Assembly: GCA_902519255.1 (NCBI GenBank)
Contig: CABYIV010000001.1
Location: 248,001-312,000, forward strand
Reading direction: 5' to 3'
Source of the DNA: an uncultured Pelagibacteraceae bacterium
Lineage (GTDB): Bacteria; Pseudomonadota; Alphaproteobacteria; Pelagibacterales; Pelagibacteraceae
Length of the DNA stretch: 64,000 nucleotides
The notes beneath the pieces were generated by a model. It worked only from the letters and a program-made list of their open reading frames with translations, made no database searches and was not told the origin of the DNA. This document shows positions 45,324 through 55,605 of the stretch, piece after piece. Numbering within the stretch: position 1 is the stretch's first letter; each line of letters begins with the position of its first letter. The position numbers and the translations under genes are program-made.

Positions 45324-46617
45324 TAACTTTTAATCCACCTAAACTAGATTTATCAAATTTAAGATCTCCCCCATGTGATTTTACGACATCTGATGATATA
45401 GCTAAACCAAGGCCAACACTTGACTTTGTTTCAGATCTACTTTTATCAATTTTATAAAATGGCTTCAAAACATTTTGATGTTCTTTCTGTGGTATTCCTG
45501 GACCATCATCCTCAATTGAAATATTGATAGTTGATCTTCCTTTTTTTAAATATAATTCAACATTGTCAGCAAATTTTAAAGAATTATCTATTAGATTATT
45601 GATACATCTACTAATTAAATTCTTTCTTCCATCAAAATAAACCCTCTCTTTTAAAAAATATTTTATATTTGGTTTCTCATATTTTTTACAAATATCTTCA
45701 AGAAGAACAGAAATATCAAACGTTTCAGTCTTATCTTTTGCTCCAGATCTTGCGAATTGAAGATACTCATTTAACATTTTTTCCATTTCATCAACATCTC
45801 TTGAGAGTTTCTCTACAACACTCTTGTCTTTTATCATCGCAATTTGAAGTTTTATCCTCGTCAAAGGTGTTCTTAAATCGTGGCTGATACCCGATAGCAT
45901 TTCAGATCTTTGATTAAGATGTCTAATTATTCTTTTTCTCATTTTGTCGAATTCTAAGCCAGCTTTTCGTATTTCGAGTGCTCCAGAAGGTCTAAATTCG
46001 TCAATATCTTCTCCTCGACCAAATCTTTCAGATGCTTCTGCAAGTTTGGTTATGGGTCTAGTTTGATTCTTTAAAAAAATTATTGCTACCGCTATCATTA
46101 ATAATGCTGGTAATGTTATCCAAAGACCAAATAATCTGGCTGAACTCGTAGTTAGCCTATCTCTTGGAATATAAAATTGAAAATATCCTCTTGAATATCC
46201 TATTTTCAAGTCAACAACCTCTTTGAAGTTTGTTGTATCAAACCAATAAGTTAAATTTTTTTTCTTTAATTCTCTTCTTAGTGATCGATCTACTGGACTG
46301 AACCATCTTTCTGGTATTTTATCTGGTAAAATTTTATCTTTTTCATATTTGATATTAAAACCCAAGTGTTGTTTAAATAAAATTATTATAAAATCTTTGT
46401 TAGTTTCGTCATTATCATAAGCATCTACAAAAGTTTTGACTTCAGAGACTAATGCCCTTGTCATTCCAGAATTAGTTTTGATCCAAAGACTATCAAAAAA
46501 AACTAAAGAGATAGTTATTTGCATAACTACTATTGGAACAGCGACTATGAGTAAACCTCTATAAAAAAGTCTTTTAGGCAAGATATTTTTTATATATTTA
46601 TTCAATCCATAAAACAT
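45304..46617 (-). CDS. EnvZ-like sensor histidine kinase
   Basis: 437 residues from the ATG at 46617, which has a good ribosome site (GAGGTGAAGG) just upstream; an ATG at 46671 would lie 74 bp inside the regulator gene. Two membrane helices (about 20-42 and 164-182) enclose a periplasmic domain of about 120 residues. A HAMP segment leads to the phosphorylated His in GISHDLRTPLTRIKLQ (about residue 246), then the N box NNLIDNSLKFAD and the G boxes DDGPGIP and SVGLGLAIS. It likely phosphorylates the regulator encoded directly upstream. The signal is unknown. Confidence 0.93.
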   Translation of the reverse strand: MFYGLNKYIKNILPKRLFYRGLLIVAVPIVVMQITISLVFFDSLWIKTNSGMTRALVSEVKTFVDAYDNDETNKDFIIILFKQHLGFNIKYEKDKILPDKIPERWFSPVDRSLRRELKKKNLTYWFDTTNFKEVVDLKIGYSRGYFQFYIPRDRLTTSSARLFGLWITLPALLMIAVAIIFLKNQTRPITKLAEASERFGRGEDIDEFRPSGALEIRKAGLEFDKMRKRIIRHLNQRSEMLSGISHDLRTPLTRIKLQIAMIKDKSVVEKLSRDVDEMEKMLNEYLQFARSGAKDKTETFDISVLLEDICKKYEKPNIKYFLKERVYFDGRKNLISRCINNLIDNSLKFADNVELYLKKGRSTINISIEDDGPGIPQKEHQNVLKPFYKIDKSRSETKSSVGLGLAISSDVVKSHGGDLKFDKSSLGGLKVIISLPV

Positions 46618-47275
46618 AACCTTCACCTCGTATTGTTTGTAAATAATTTGGACTTTTGGGGTTTTCTTCAATTTTCTTCCTAAGTCTTGTAATGATTACG
46701 TCAACTGATCTTTCTTTATCAATTTTTATAAGATTTCCAATCTCCTCTCTTTTAAAAATTTTTCCAGGGGAATTAACCATTTTATCCAAAATTATTTTTT
46801 CTGTATTATTGATTTTTATTGATTTATCATTTTTCAAAATAAACTGCTTATTAAGATCTATTTCAATTTTACCAAATTTAAATTTTCTCTTTGTATTTTT
46901 ATATTTTGTTTTATTTAAGATATTATTAATTCTAAGTATTAATTCTTTAGGCTCAAAAGGTTTTGGAAGGTAATCGTCTGCACCAATATCCAAACCCTCT
47001 ATTCTATCTGAAGCTTCACCCTTCGCAGTTAAAAGAATTATAGGGGTCGAAATTTTATCTTTATTTTCTTTTGTAAATTCTAAACCACTCTTTCCTGGCA
47101 TCATTATATCAAGCACTATTAAGTCAAATTTTATAATTTTAACTTTCTCAAGAGCATCTTCGGCACTATTCGAACTAGTTACAAGATATTCATTTTGGGA
47201 AAGGTATTCTTTAACTAATTCTCTTATACCATCATCGTCATCTACAACTAAAATATGTGCTTTAAATTTTTCCAT
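46598..47275 (-). CDS. OmpR/PetR-family response regulator
   Basis: 225 residues: receiver domain (1-120) with acidic pocket DDDD (12-15), phospho-acceptor Asp56 in LIVLDIMMPG, and Lys105 in YLPKPF; then a winged-helix DNA-binding domain with RSVDVIITRLRKKIEENP and YLQTIRGEGYVL. It overlaps the MarR-type gene upstream by 14 bp and the kinase downstream by 20 bp, so the three form one unit. In Rhodobacter an orthologous-looking petP-petR pair sits near petABC, whereas here petABC is about 8 kb away. Confidence 0.94.
   Translation of the reverse strand: MEKFKAHILVVDDDDGIRELVKEYLSQNEYLVTSSNSAEDALEKVKIIKFDLIVLDIMMPGKSGLEFTKENKDKISTPIILLTAKGEASDRIEGLDIGADDYLPKPFEPKELILRINNILNKTKYKNTKRKFKFGKIEIDLNKQFILKNDKSIKINNTEKIILDKMVNSPGKIFKREEIGNLIKIDKERSVDVIITRLRKKIEENPKSPNYLQTIRGEGYVLWIE
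46618..46629 (-). promoter_or_regulatory. Ribosome-binding site that decides the EnvZ-like start
   Basis: GAGGTGAAGGTT immediately precedes the ATG at 46617 and lies inside the end of the response regulator gene. It supports the shorter kinase start over the ATG at 46671. Confidence 0.6.
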
Positions 47276-47705
47276 TAATTATTTTTTTTAAAACATTATC
47301 AAAACTAACAACCTCATTTGCCTTTGATGCAGAGAATGCTTGGTAAATTCTTTTCTTTTGAGCTGAGAAAATTTCGTTAAATAATTTCTCTCCCTCTTCT
47401 GTTAAGAAGACATGTTTTATTCTTGTATCTACTTGATCTTTTTCATATTTTATAGCTTTTAAATTTATTAAATCTTTCAAAACTCTATTCAAACTTTGCT
47501 TTGTAACTTTCAATTTTCTTAAAAGTTCTGATATTGTAATACCCTCATATAATGAAATTAGATGAATAACCTTGTTATGTGCGACACCTATGGAGTATTT
47601 ATTCAACACATTTCTAGCATCTGAGACCGTCTCTCTGTAGCCAAGAAATATTTTTTCAATATATTGTTTGAGATCATCATCTTTTAAATATAAAAGTTTT
47701 TTCAT
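47262..47705 (-). CDS. MarR-family regulator, PetP-like
   Basis: 147 residues with the MarR pattern: N-terminal dimerisation helix, a winged helix-turn-helix (about 50-100) with YEGITISELLRKLKVTKQSLNR and the wing KYEKDQVDTRIKHVFLTEEGEKLF, and a C-terminal helix. It lies first in a three-gene unit with the OmpR-like regulator and kinase, as petP does with petR in Rhodobacter. Its ligand is unknown. Divergent from ilvE with 59 bp between the start codons, an AT-rich stretch where a repressor could act on both. Confidence 0.88.
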   Translation of the reverse strand: MKKLLYLKDDDLKQYIEKIFLGYRETVSDARNVLNKYSIGVAHNKVIHLISLYEGITISELLRKLKVTKQSLNRVLKDLINLKAIKYEKDQVDTRIKHVFLTEEGEKLFNEIFSAQKKRIYQAFSASKANEVVSFDNVLKKIINGKI

Positions 47706-47719
47706 ATTGGTAAGTTATA

Positions 47720-47746
47720 TTGACATATTATATATACAAATATATT
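47720..47746 (+). promoter_or_regulatory. Candidate promoter of ilvE
   Basis: A perfect -35 TTGACA (47720-47725) is followed after a short 15-bp spacer by TATATT (47741-47746), 18 bp before the ilvE ATG. The same stretch read on the minus strand has TATAAT (47732-47727) that could serve the MarR-type gene, so the two promoters would overlap. Confidence 0.45.
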
Positions 47747-47764
47747 TTTTTATAAAATTAAATA

Positions 47765-48646
47765 ATGATACCTTTCGATAAACGATCAGGAAAAATTTGG
47801 TACAATAATGAGCTTGTTGAATGGCAAGATGCAAAATGCCATGTAATCAGTCATGGACTACATTATGCAAGTTTAGTTTTTGAAGGTGAAAGAGTATACG
47901 ACGGAGAGATATTTAAGCTAGAAGAGCACACAGATAGATTATTTTATTCCGCAAAAAGATTAGACATTAATATTCCTTATACAAAAGATGAAATAAATGA
48001 AGCTTCTAAAAAAATAGTGGCGGTTCAAAATATTCAAAATGGATATGTAAGACCATTTGCGTGGAGAGGAAGTGAGATGATGGGTGTTTCTGCACAGAAA
48101 AATACAATTAATGTAGCAATAGCTACATGGGAATGGCCTGCATATTTTGATCCAAAATTAAAAGCCGAAGGAATAAGATTAAATATTTCTAAGTGGCGAA
48201 GACCAGCTCCAAATACTATTCCTTGGGATGCAAAAGCAGCTGGATTATATATGATTTGTACTCTTTCAAAACACGAAGCTGAACAACAAGGTTATTCTGA
48301 ATCATTAATGTTAGATTTTGAAGGCAATGTTGCAGAAGGAACAAGTGCAAACATTTTTTTTAAAGATAAAAATAATGAATTACATACACCAACACCAGAT
48401 TCTTTTTTAAATGGTATTACAAGACAAGCTGTAATTGAATTAGCCAAATCAAAAAATATTAAAGTTCATGAAAAAAAAATTTCTCCAGATGAACTAGGTA
48501 ATTTTGATGGATGTTTCTTAACTGGTACTGCAGCTGAAATAACACCTGTTGCAAGCATAGCAGATCATAAATACAAAATTTGTGATGTTATATTAGGATT
48601 ATCAAAAAGCTTTGATCAGTTAGTTAGACAAAAAAAAGCTGCCTAA
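47765..48646 (+). CDS. ilvE: Branched-chain amino acid aminotransferase
   Basis: 293-residue fold-type IV PLP aminotransferase. The PLP Lys is K157 in NTIPWDAKAAGLYM; other family parts are SHGLHYASLVFEGERVY near the start, the ESLMLDFEGNVAEGTSANIFF signature (in part), and the FLTGTAAEITPV phosphate-binding loop. It makes Leu, Ile and Val from their keto acids. Single gene between the divergent regulator unit and the convergent pgsA, whose end it overlaps by 4 bp. D-amino-acid aminotransferase is a less likely alternative. Confidence 0.93.
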   Translation: MIPFDKRSGKIWYNNELVEWQDAKCHVISHGLHYASLVFEGERVYDGEIFKLEEHTDRLFYSAKRLDINIPYTKDEINEASKKIVAVQNIQNGYVRPFAWRGSEMMGVSAQKNTINVAIATWEWPAYFDPKLKAEGIRLNISKWRRPAPNTIPWDAKAAGLYMICTLSKHEAEQQGYSESLMLDFEGNVAEGTSANIFFKDKNNELHTPTPDSFLNGITRQAVIELAKSKNIKVHEKKISPDELGNFDGCFLTGTAAEITPVASIADHKYKICDVILGLSKSFDQLVRQKKAA

Positions 48647-49227
48647 TCCTTATTATCTTCAGATATTGCATGGTCTATTCCTTTTCTAAGATAATCATAT
48701 CCAGTATAAAGTGTTAAAAATGCAGATAGCCATAAAATAATGATGCCAATTGTTTGAGCATTATAATCTTGAAAATTAACTAATTTATTCCCAGTTTCTC
48801 CAGTCAAAAGTATTGCTATAGAAAACATCTGCAAGAATGTTTTAAGTTTTGCTAAATTAGAAACAGGTAGTTTTATTTTTCCTTTTGCTAGAAATTCTCT
48901 TAAACCTGAAATTAGTATTTCCCTTGTAAGAATTATAATAGCTGCAATAACTTCGTAATTTTTTATTGTTTGGTCCATAACTAATAAAATTAGTGCAGTT
49001 GCAACAATAATCTTATCAGCTATTGGATCTAAAAGTTCTCCAAGTTTAGATTCTTCTTTAAACATCCTCGCCAAAAGGCCGTCTAAAAAATCTGTAAATG
49101 AGGCAATTAAAAAAAGAGCAAATGGTATAACGTCTCCATAAAATCCTGGAAGATAGAACGTAAAAACAAATATTGGAACAATTATTATTCGTCCAATTGT
49201 TAAATAATTAGGTATTTTAAATTTCAT
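48643..49227 (-). CDS. pgsA: CDP-diacylglycerol-glycerol-3-phosphate 3-phosphatidyltransferase
   Basis: 194-residue membrane enzyme for phosphatidylglycerol synthesis. The CDP-alcohol phosphotransferase motif D-G-x2-A-R-x8-G-x3-D-x3-D is present as [19 protein letters not shown] with the last Asp in PIADK, near residues 48-70. About five hydrophobic helices surround it. Starts inside the uvrC stop (ATGA), a long-conserved uvrC-pgsA pairing. Last gene of the uvrB-to-pgsA run. Confidence 0.93.
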   Translation of the reverse strand: MKFKIPNYLTIGRIIIVPIFVFTFYLPGFYGDVIPFALFLIASFTDFLDGLLARMFKEESKLGELLDPIADKIIVATALILLVMDQTIKNYEVIAAIIILTREILISGLREFLAKGKIKLPVSNLAKLKTFLQMFSIAILLTGETGNKLVNFQDYNAQTIGIIILWLSAFLTLYTGYDYLRKGIDHAISEDNKD

Positions 49228-51059
49228 TCGTGAAAGAAGTTATATATTTTTTTTGCAACTTTTTCCTCAACTCCATCGACTGATTTTATTTCATCTAGAC
49301 TAGCTGATTCCACAGCTCTAGCTGAACCAAAATGATTTAATAATGCCCTTTTTCTGATAGATCCAATACCATCAATCTGATCTAATAATGATTTGCTTAT
49401 ACCCTTTTTTCTCTTTGCTCTGTGAGCACTTATAGCAAATCGATGAGATTCATCTCTCAATCGTTGTAGAAAGAATAATGTTGGATCATTTTTCTCGAAC
49501 TTGAACTCTTTTCCATTATGAAAAAATGTTTCATTTCCACTATTTCTCATTTTACCCTTTGCTATTGCTACAATTGGAATCTCATGTAGACCAAGTTCAT
49601 TCATTGTTTCTCTTGCCACAGAATATTGACCTTTCCCTCCGTCAATTAAAACTAAATCAGGGAAAGTTAAATAGTTATCTTTCTCTTGAACTGCCCTTTT
49701 AAATCTTCTGTTAAGAACTTCTTTCATCATTCCATAATCATCTTGAGCATTTTTTTGAATTTTTATATTAAATTTTCTATACCTTTTTTTTACAAACCCT
49801 TCATCGCCATAAGTAATTAAAGCGCCCACACTATTTGTGCCTTGAATATGGCTATTATCGTAAACCTCGACTAAATTAATATTAGTTTCAAGATTGAATT
49901 TTTTTGATACTGCATCGAAAAGATCTTTATTATTCTGACTCTCATAAAGTTTTCTATTCAAACTATCTTTTGCATTATTTGTTGCTTGATTAATAACTTT
50001 TAGTTTTGTCCCTTTTTTCGCAACAGTAATTGTGATTTGCTTACCTTCTTTTTGTGTAAGTGTTTTTTCAATTAATTCTTTTTCTTTAATTTCATTTGAT
50101 AAAATTATTGAAGATGGCACACTTTTATTTTCATAAAATTGAGAAACAAAAGAATTAATAATATCATTTAGATTTTCTTCTGGATCATGCTTTGGAAAAA
50201 AAGCTTGATTACCCCAATTTTGTTTTGACCTATAGAAAAAAACCTGAATACAGGTTTTTCCAGACTCTTTGTATCCTGCAATAACATCGGCTTCGACTAA
50301 ATTTGCTTCATTAATTCTTTGAGAAGATTGGATAATATTTAATGATTTAATTCGATCTCTTAATATTGCTGCTTTTTCAAAGTCTAAATCTTCACTAGCC
50401 TTTTCCATTTGGTTAGATAAGCTTTTCTGAATTTTTCTAGATTTGCCTGACACAAACTCAATTGCATCATCAACAGTTTGTTTATAATCACTCTCAGTTA
50501 CATAACCAACACAAGGTCCTGAGCACCTTTTAATTTGATAAAGTATGCAGGGTCTTTCTCTATTTTTGAAAACTGTATCATCACAAATTCTAAGATGAAA
50601 TATTTTTTGGATCATTTTTATAGTCCAATTTGCTGATCCAGCTGATGCAAACGGTCCAAAATAAAATCCTTCTTTGCCTTTTTTACCTCTGTGCCTTTTG
50701 ATTTGCGGCCATTTATCTTTGTCGCCTATAAAAATAAAAGGAAAGGATTTGTCATCTCTTAGTAAAATATTAAACTTTGGTTTAAATTTTTTAATTAAAT
50801 TTGCTTCTAAAAGTAAAGCCTCACTTTCATTTGAAGTTGTTGTAATTTCGAGTCTTTTTGTCTGAGAAAGCATTCTTTCAGTTCTAATGATATGATTTTT
50901 TTCTGACACATAACTTTTGAGTCTATTTGGAAGGTTTTTTGCTTTACCCACATAAAGAATTTCTCCTTTTGAATTTAGCATCCTATAAACACCTGGCAAC
51001 TTAGGAACCAAGGGTAATTCTTTTTTAATTACTTCTTTACCAATATCAGAGCTGATCAT
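49224..51059 (-). CDS. uvrC: Excinuclease ABC subunit C
   Basis: 611-residue nuclease of nucleotide excision repair. N-terminal GIY-YIG domain with [20 protein letters not shown] (from residue 24), the UvrB-contact UVR motif [16 protein letters not shown] near 210, the RNase H-like 5' nuclease domain with [13 protein letters not shown] and [10 protein letters not shown], and C-terminal helix-hairpin-helix repeats ([20 protein letters not shown]). All functional domains are present. It overlaps folB by 14 bp and pgsA by 4 bp and is encoded in the same run as uvrB. Confidence 0.96.
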   Translation of the reverse strand: MISSDIGKEVIKKELPLVPKLPGVYRMLNSKGEILYVGKAKNLPNRLKSYVSEKNHIIRTERMLSQTKRLEITTTSNESEALLLEANLIKKFKPKFNILLRDDKSFPFIFIGDKDKWPQIKRHRGKKGKEGFYFGPFASAGSANWTIKMIQKIFHLRICDDTVFKNRERPCILYQIKRCSGPCVGYVTESDYKQTVDDAIEFVSGKSRKIQKSLSNQMEKASEDLDFEKAAILRDRIKSLNIIQSSQRINEANLVEADVIAGYKESGKTCIQVFFYRSKQNWGNQAFFPKHDPEENLNDIINSFVSQFYENKSVPSSIILSNEIKEKELIEKTLTQKEGKQITITVAKKGTKLKVINQATNNAKDSLNRKLYESQNNKDLFDAVSKKFNLETNINLVEVYDNSHIQGTNSVGALITYGDEGFVKKRYRKFNIKIQKNAQDDYGMMKEVLNRRFKRAVQEKDNYLTFPDLVLIDGGKGQYSVARETMNELGLHEIPIVAIAKGKMRNSGNETFFHNGKEFKFEKNDPTLFFLQRLRDESHRFAISAHRAKRKKGISKSLLDQIDGIGSIRKRALLNHFGSARAVESASLDEIKSVDGVEEKVAKKIYNFFHE

Positions 51060-51471
51060 GGCTTCTTTTTTTAGAAATCTGGATTCCGACCGAGCTACAA
51101 TCCTTCATTATTTCTAATTTTTCGATTTGAAGAGTAATTTTATCTATTCTTTTATCTTTGAATAGCTCATCAAAAACATCTTCTGCCAACGTTTCAAGAA
51201 AATTGTAATGTTTGTTTTTTACTAGTTTTTTTATTAATTTTACTATTTTAGCATAGTTAACTATCGATTTAATATCTTTATCATTGGATGGCTGTTTATC
51301 TTGATAATTCACTTCTAAATTAAATTTTACTTTTTGAGGCTTTTCTTTTTCAAAATTAAAATAACCAAGTTTTAAACCCAGTATTAATTCTTTTATTAAA
51401 ACTTTTTTTTCGTAATTAAATAAGCTCTTGGTTTTATTTATTTTAACAATCTTTAAGTTATTCTTTTTCAT
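51046..51471 (-). CDS. folB: Dihydroneopterin aldolase family protein FolB
   Basis: 141 residues. After about 20 basic residues the FolB fold begins with [25 protein letters not shown], and continues with the substrate-site segment [26 protein letters not shown] (catalytic-pocket Glu), and the C-terminal strand [21 protein letters not shown]. The enzyme splits 7,8-dihydroneopterin in folate synthesis. It overlaps the pteridine-reductase-like gene by 4 bp and uvrC by 14 bp. The N-terminus is longer than usual; no downstream Met offers a better start. Confidence 0.85.
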   Translation of the reverse strand: MKKNNLKIVKINKTKSLFNYEKKVLIKELILGLKLGYFNFEKEKPQKVKFNLEVNYQDKQPSNDKDIKSIVNYAKIVKLIKKLVKNKHYNFLETLAEDVFDELFKDKRIDKITLQIEKLEIMKDCSSVGIQISKKRSHDQL

Positions 51472-52223
51472 TCCTTACCACCCATTATGTCTGGAGTTTG
51501 CCAGTTTAAGTTTTGGCCACTATCAATTGCTAAAACTTGACCGGTAATAGATCTATTTTTAATAAAAAAGTCAACAGCATTGCAGATTTCTTCTACATTT
51601 GTCTGTCTTTTAAGAGGTGTTGCCATGTATTGTTTTTTAAAGTGCTTGTCAGACTGTCTTTTATTTTTAATAGTTGGACCTGGAGCAATTCCATTTACTC
51701 TAATATTTGGGGCAAGACTCATAGCGCTGGTTTTGGTTAAAGTGTAAAGACCAGATTTACTTAACGTATATGAAAAAAAATATGGAGTTAACTTGAATAC
51801 TCTTTGATCAATTATATTAATAATATTATTGTTTTTGCCTCTAATATTATTAGCAAAACCCTTTGATAATAAAGCTGGCGCTTTTAAATTCGCTTTTAAA
51901 TGGCTTTCCCAACTTTTTGTTGTGAAATTTTCAAGTTTATCGTTCTCAAATAATGAAGCATTATTAATTAAACAATCAAAATACTTCAACTTTGATTTTG
52001 AAAATTTAAGCATTCTTTCTATTTCTTTTTCTTTAGTTAAATCTGCTTTTGCTAAATAAATTTTTGTACCACTTTTAGTTAAATCTTTTTTAAGATTTTC
52101 TGCTTTGGATCTAGATTTGTTATAATGGATAACAATTTCAATATTAGGTCCAGATAATTTTTTAGCTATGGCAGCTCCCATTCGAGTTGCTGCTCCAGTA
52201 ATTATTATCTTCCGTGCTTCCAT
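51468..52223 (-). CDS. SDR-family pteridine reductase, FolM/PTR1-like
   Basis: 251-residue short-chain dehydrogenase. The NADPH loop [12 protein letters not shown] (9-20), INNAS (86-90) and the catalytic Y152-x3-K156 (SYTLSKSG) are visible. The usual catalytic Ser is replaced by Asp139, 13 residues before the Tyr; in PTR1-type pteridine reductases an Asp has the same spacing. With folB next door this points to dihydromonapterin or dihydropterin reduction (FolM-like), possibly replacing a missing FolA. Overlaps uvrB by 19 bp and folB by 4 bp. The SDR call is firm, the pterin role is a good inference. Confidence 0.85.
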   Translation of the reverse strand: MEARKIIITGAATRMGAAIAKKLSGPNIEIVIHYNKSRSKAENLKKDLTKSGTKIYLAKADLTKEKEIERMLKFSKSKLKYFDCLINNASLFENDKLENFTTKSWESHLKANLKAPALLSKGFANNIRGKNNNIINIIDQRVFKLTPYFFSYTLSKSGLYTLTKTSAMSLAPNIRVNGIAPGPTIKNKRQSDKHFKKQYMATPLKRQTNVEEICNAVDFFIKNRSITGQVLAIDSGQNLNWQTPDIMGGKE

Positions 52224-54379
52224 TTTTTATCTCTTTTTTTTTTAACTCTTGTTCCTGGCATACCTAGAGTTGATCTACCTTTAGGATAAATTTTATTTTT
52301 AACATCGTACTGTCTAATTTTAGGGTTTAAAGTAATTTCTAATTCAGTACTTTGAAGTTTTCTCATCTCATCTCTAATTTTAGCCGCTTCCTCAAATTCC
52401 AGATTAGATGCAGCTTCTTTCATTTTTTTATCCAATCCTTTTAAATGTTTTTTAAGGTTGCCACCAATATTGGAACCTTCGCTTATTTTGACGTAATCTT
52501 TCTCGTAAACACTTTCTAAAATATCACTTATCTCTTTTTTTACAGATTTAGCGTCGATTTTATTTTTCTTATTGTACTCTAATTGAATCTTTCTTCTTCT
52601 CTCAGTTTCTTTAATTGCTTTCTTTATACTTTTTGTTTCCTTATCGGCATAAAGAATAACTTTTCCATCTACGTTTCTTGCGGCTCTCCCTATTGTTTGA
52701 ATTAGTGAAGTTTCCGATCGCAAAAATCCTTCCTTATCAGCATCTAGTATTCCAACTAACGCACATTCTGGAATGTCTAAACCTTCTCTTAATAAATTTA
52801 TTCCAACTAGAACATCAAATACACCCATTCTAAGATCTCTCATAATCTCTATTCTCTCAAGTGTATCTATATCAGAATGAAGGTATCTTACTTTTATCCC
52901 ATTTTCATGAAGATACTCAGTTAAATCCTCTGCCATTTTTTTTGTAAGTGTTGTAACCAAAACTCTATAATTATTTTCAACTACTTTTTTACATTCATGC
53001 ATAAGGTCATCTACTTGATTTTTTGCTGGTCTAATCTCAACTGGTGGATCTATTAATCCCGTAGGTCTTATCACCTGATCAATAAACTTGCCTTTAGTTT
53101 GTTCTAACTCCCATGGGCCAGGAGTTGCTGAAACAAATACAGTTTGTGTTCTCATCAAATCCCACTCTTCAAATTTTAAAGGCCTGTTATCCATGCATGA
53201 TGGCAATCTAAAACCATATTCTGCCAAAGTGCTTTTTCGAGATCTATCTCCCTTAAACATCCCATTAAGTTGGGGAACTGTAACATGAGACTCATCTACA
53301 AAAACTAATGTGTTATCTGGAAAATATTCAAAAAGAGTAGGTGGTGGCTCTCCTGGTTTTCTACCAGATAAAAATCTTGAGTAATTTTCAATTCCTGCAC
53401 AAGATCCAGTTGCTTCAATCATTTCTAAATCAAATTTAGTTCTCTCCTCTAATCGTTGCGCCTCTAATAACTTGTTTTCTGCTTTGTGTTTTTTTAAAGT
53501 TTCCTCTAATTCTTTTCTTATTTTTATAATTGCTTGTTCTACAGTTGGTTTAGGAGTGATGTAATGAGAATTAGCATAAACTTTTACTAGACTAAGATCT
53601 CTAACCTGATCTCCTGTCAAAGGATCAAATTCCTCAATCTTCTCAAGTTTATCACCAAATAAACTTAGTCTCCATGCTCTATCCTCTAGATGAGATGGAA
53701 ATATTTCTAAATATTCTCCCCTTGCCCTAAATGTTCCTCTAAAAAAATTTTGATCATTTCTCTTATACTGAAGAGCAACAAGAGATTTAATTATTTGTTC
53801 TCTATTATATTCATAGTTTTTCTGAAGAGTTAAAGTCATTTTGCTGTAAGCTTCAACTGATCCCAAACCATAAATACAAGAAACACTTGCAACTATTAAT
53901 ACATCGTCTCTTTCAAGAAGAGATCTTGTTGCCGAGTGTCTCATTCTATCAATCTGCTCGTTTATAGAAGCTTCTTTTTCAATGTAAGTATCTGATCTTG
54001 GTACGTAAGCTTCTGGAGTGTAATAATCATAGTAAGATACAAAATACTCAACAGCATTATCTGGAAAAAAAGTTTTCATCTCACCGTAAAGTTGAGCTGC
54101 CAAAGTTTTATTTGGTGCCAATATTAACGCTGGTCTATTCGTAGCTTCTATAACTTTTGCCATTGTAAAAGTTTTTCCAGATCCAGTTACTCCTAATAAT
54201 ACTTGATTAAACTCATTTTTTTTAGCCCCTTGGACAAGCCTTTTAATTGCATCTGGCTGGTCACCAGCCGGGGTAAAATCTGACTTTATTTTGAATTTTT
54301 TTCCACCTTCGAGTTTTCCACCGATTTTTGGGTTTTTACTCTGAATGTCTGTAATTAGGTCTTGATATGTATTCTCCAT
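52205..54379 (-). CDS. uvrB: Excinuclease ABC subunit B
   Basis: 724-residue helicase-like damage verifier. Walker A GVTGSGKT (63-70), the DNA-clamping beta-hairpin region [20 protein letters not shown], the DEAH-like [10 protein letters not shown], helicase motif [15 protein letters not shown], and the C-terminal UVR motif [16 protein letters not shown] that binds UvrC are all present. First gene of a minus-strand run ending in pgsA. Divergent from aspC; a 19-bp imperfect palindrome lies in the 36-bp gap. UvrA is not in the window. Confidence 0.97.
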   Translation of the reverse strand: MENTYQDLITDIQSKNPKIGGKLEGGKKFKIKSDFTPAGDQPDAIKRLVQGAKKNEFNQVLLGVTGSGKTFTMAKVIEATNRPALILAPNKTLAAQLYGEMKTFFPDNAVEYFVSYYDYYTPEAYVPRSDTYIEKEASINEQIDRMRHSATRSLLERDDVLIVASVSCIYGLGSVEAYSKMTLTLQKNYEYNREQIIKSLVALQYKRNDQNFFRGTFRARGEYLEIFPSHLEDRAWRLSLFGDKLEKIEEFDPLTGDQVRDLSLVKVYANSHYITPKPTVEQAIIKIRKELEETLKKHKAENKLLEAQRLEERTKFDLEMIEATGSCAGIENYSRFLSGRKPGEPPPTLFEYFPDNTLVFVDESHVTVPQLNGMFKGDRSRKSTLAEYGFRLPSCMDNRPLKFEEWDLMRTQTVFVSATPGPWELEQTKGKFIDQVIRPTGLIDPPVEIRPAKNQVDDLMHECKKVVENNYRVLVTTLTKKMAEDLTEYLHENGIKVRYLHSDIDTLERIEIMRDLRMGVFDVLVGINLLREGLDIPECALVGILDADKEGFLRSETSLIQTIGRAARNVDGKVILYADKETKSIKKAIKETERRRKIQLEYNKKNKIDAKSVKKEISDILESVYEKDYVKISEGSNIGGNLKKHLKGLDKKMKEAASNLEFEEAAKIRDEMRKLQSTELEITLNPKIRQYDVKNKIYPKGRSTLGMPGTRVKKKRDKKWKHGR

Positions 54380-54396
54380 ATATTAAACAACGTAAT

Positions 54397-54415
54397 TGAA
54401 TAATTTCATAATTCA
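54397..54415. repeat. Imperfect 19-bp palindrome between uvrB and aspC
   Basis: TGAATAATTTCATAATTCA: seven of eight arm positions pair around a 3-nt centre. It ends directly at the aspC ATG and begins 18 bp before the uvrB start. It does not match the GTTC-N7-GTTC or GAAC-N7-GTTC forms of alphaproteobacterial LexA sites. Confidence 0.5.
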
Positions 54416-55603
54416 ATGAGCATAATATCTAATAATTTAAAAAGGATTAAACCATCCCCAACTATTGCAGTTACTCAAAAGGCAAGAGAATTAAAAGCTG
54501 CAGGAAAAGATGTAGTTGGACTTGGGGCAGGGGAACCAGATTTTGATACTCCTATCAATGTTAAAAATGCAGCTATTAAAGCAATAAGAGACGGAGATAC
54601 AAAGTATACAGCAGTTGATGGAACTCCAGCATTAAAAAAAGCAATTTTAAAAAAATTTAAAAGAGAAAATAAACTAAATTATAAACTAGATGAAATCACA
54701 GTTGGAACTGGAGGGAAACAAGTTCTCTATAACACTTTTATGGCAACTTTAAATAAAGGAGATGAAGTTATTATTCCTGCTCCATTCTGGGTTTCATATC
54801 CGGATATGGTTCTCTTAGCAGGAGGAAAACCAAAAATAGTAAAATGTGATGAAAAAGATGGATTTAAAATTACACCTGCAAAATTAAAAGCTGCAATTAC
54901 AAAAAGAACGAAGTGGATAATCCTTAACTCACCATCTAATCCAACTGGATCTGGATACAGCAAATCAGAAATTCAAAAAATAGCTAAGGTTTTAATCAAA
55001 AACAAAAAAGTTCACATTTTGAGCGATGATATTTATGAGCATGTTAAATATGATAATTTTAAATTCTTTACAATTGCACAAATTTCAAAATTAAAATCTC
55101 GAACATTAACAATGAATGGGGTGAGCAAGTCATATGCAATGACTGGGTGGAGAATTGGTTATGCAGCTGGACCAAAAGAAATAATTTCAGCAATTAGAAA
55201 AATTCAATCTCAGTCAACTTCGAATCCCTCGTCAATTAGTCAAGCAGCAGCTGTTGAAGCTCTGAATGGAAAACAAGACTTTATTAAGAAAAGAGCAAAA
55301 TCATTTAAAGAAAGAAGAGATTTTGTTGTAAAAAGTTTAAATAATATTGATGGTATTAGCTGTTTAAAACCTAATGGCGCATTTTATGTATTTCCGAATT
55401 GTAAAAAACTTTTAAATAAAAGAACTAAACTTAAAAAAGATACTGATTTTGTCCAAAAGCTTTTAGAAAAACAAAATGTTGCAGCTGTTCAGGGCTCAGC
55501 ATTTGGTTTGGATGGATATTTTAGAATTTCATATGCGACTTCAATGGCAAAACTTAAAATAGCAATGTCTAGAATTAAAAAGTTTTGTGAGGATTTGGGA
55601 TAA
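54416..55603 (+). CDS. aspC: Aspartate aminotransferase, class I
   Basis: 395-residue fold-type I PLP enzyme of the Igamma/prephenate-active subgroup. Visible: AGEPDFDTP near residue 38, GTGGKQVLYNTF (98-109), NSPSNPTG (171-178) with substrate-binding Asn, SDDIYEH (203-209), and the PLP lysine K238 in NGVSKSYAMTGWRIGYAAGP (in part). It interconverts aspartate and oxaloacetate; some members also act on prephenate. Single gene, divergent from uvrB, convergent with the PsiE-like gene with 2 bp between stops. Confidence 0.93.
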   Translation: MSIISNNLKRIKPSPTIAVTQKARELKAAGKDVVGLGAGEPDFDTPINVKNAAIKAIRDGDTKYTAVDGTPALKKAILKKFKRENKLNYKLDEITVGTGGKQVLYNTFMATLNKGDEVIIPAPFWVSYPDMVLLAGGKPKIVKCDEKDGFKITPAKLKAAITKRTKWIILNSPSNPTGSGYSKSEIQKIAKVLIKNKKVHILSDDIYEHVKYDNFKFFTIAQISKLKSRTLTMNGVSKSYAMTGWRIGYAAGPKEIISAIRKIQSQSTSNPSSISQAAAVEALNGKQDFIKKRAKSFKERRDFVVKSLNNIDGISCLKPNGAFYVFPNCKKLLNKRTKLKKDTDFVQKLLEKQNVAAVQGSAFGLDGYFRISYATSMAKLKIAMSRIKKFCEDLG

Positions 55604-55605
55604 AC

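Noticed and set aside
46618-46671. Upstream start for the EnvZ-like kinase
   Set aside because: Extends 74 bp into the response regulator gene, while the ATG at 46617 has a good ribosome site.
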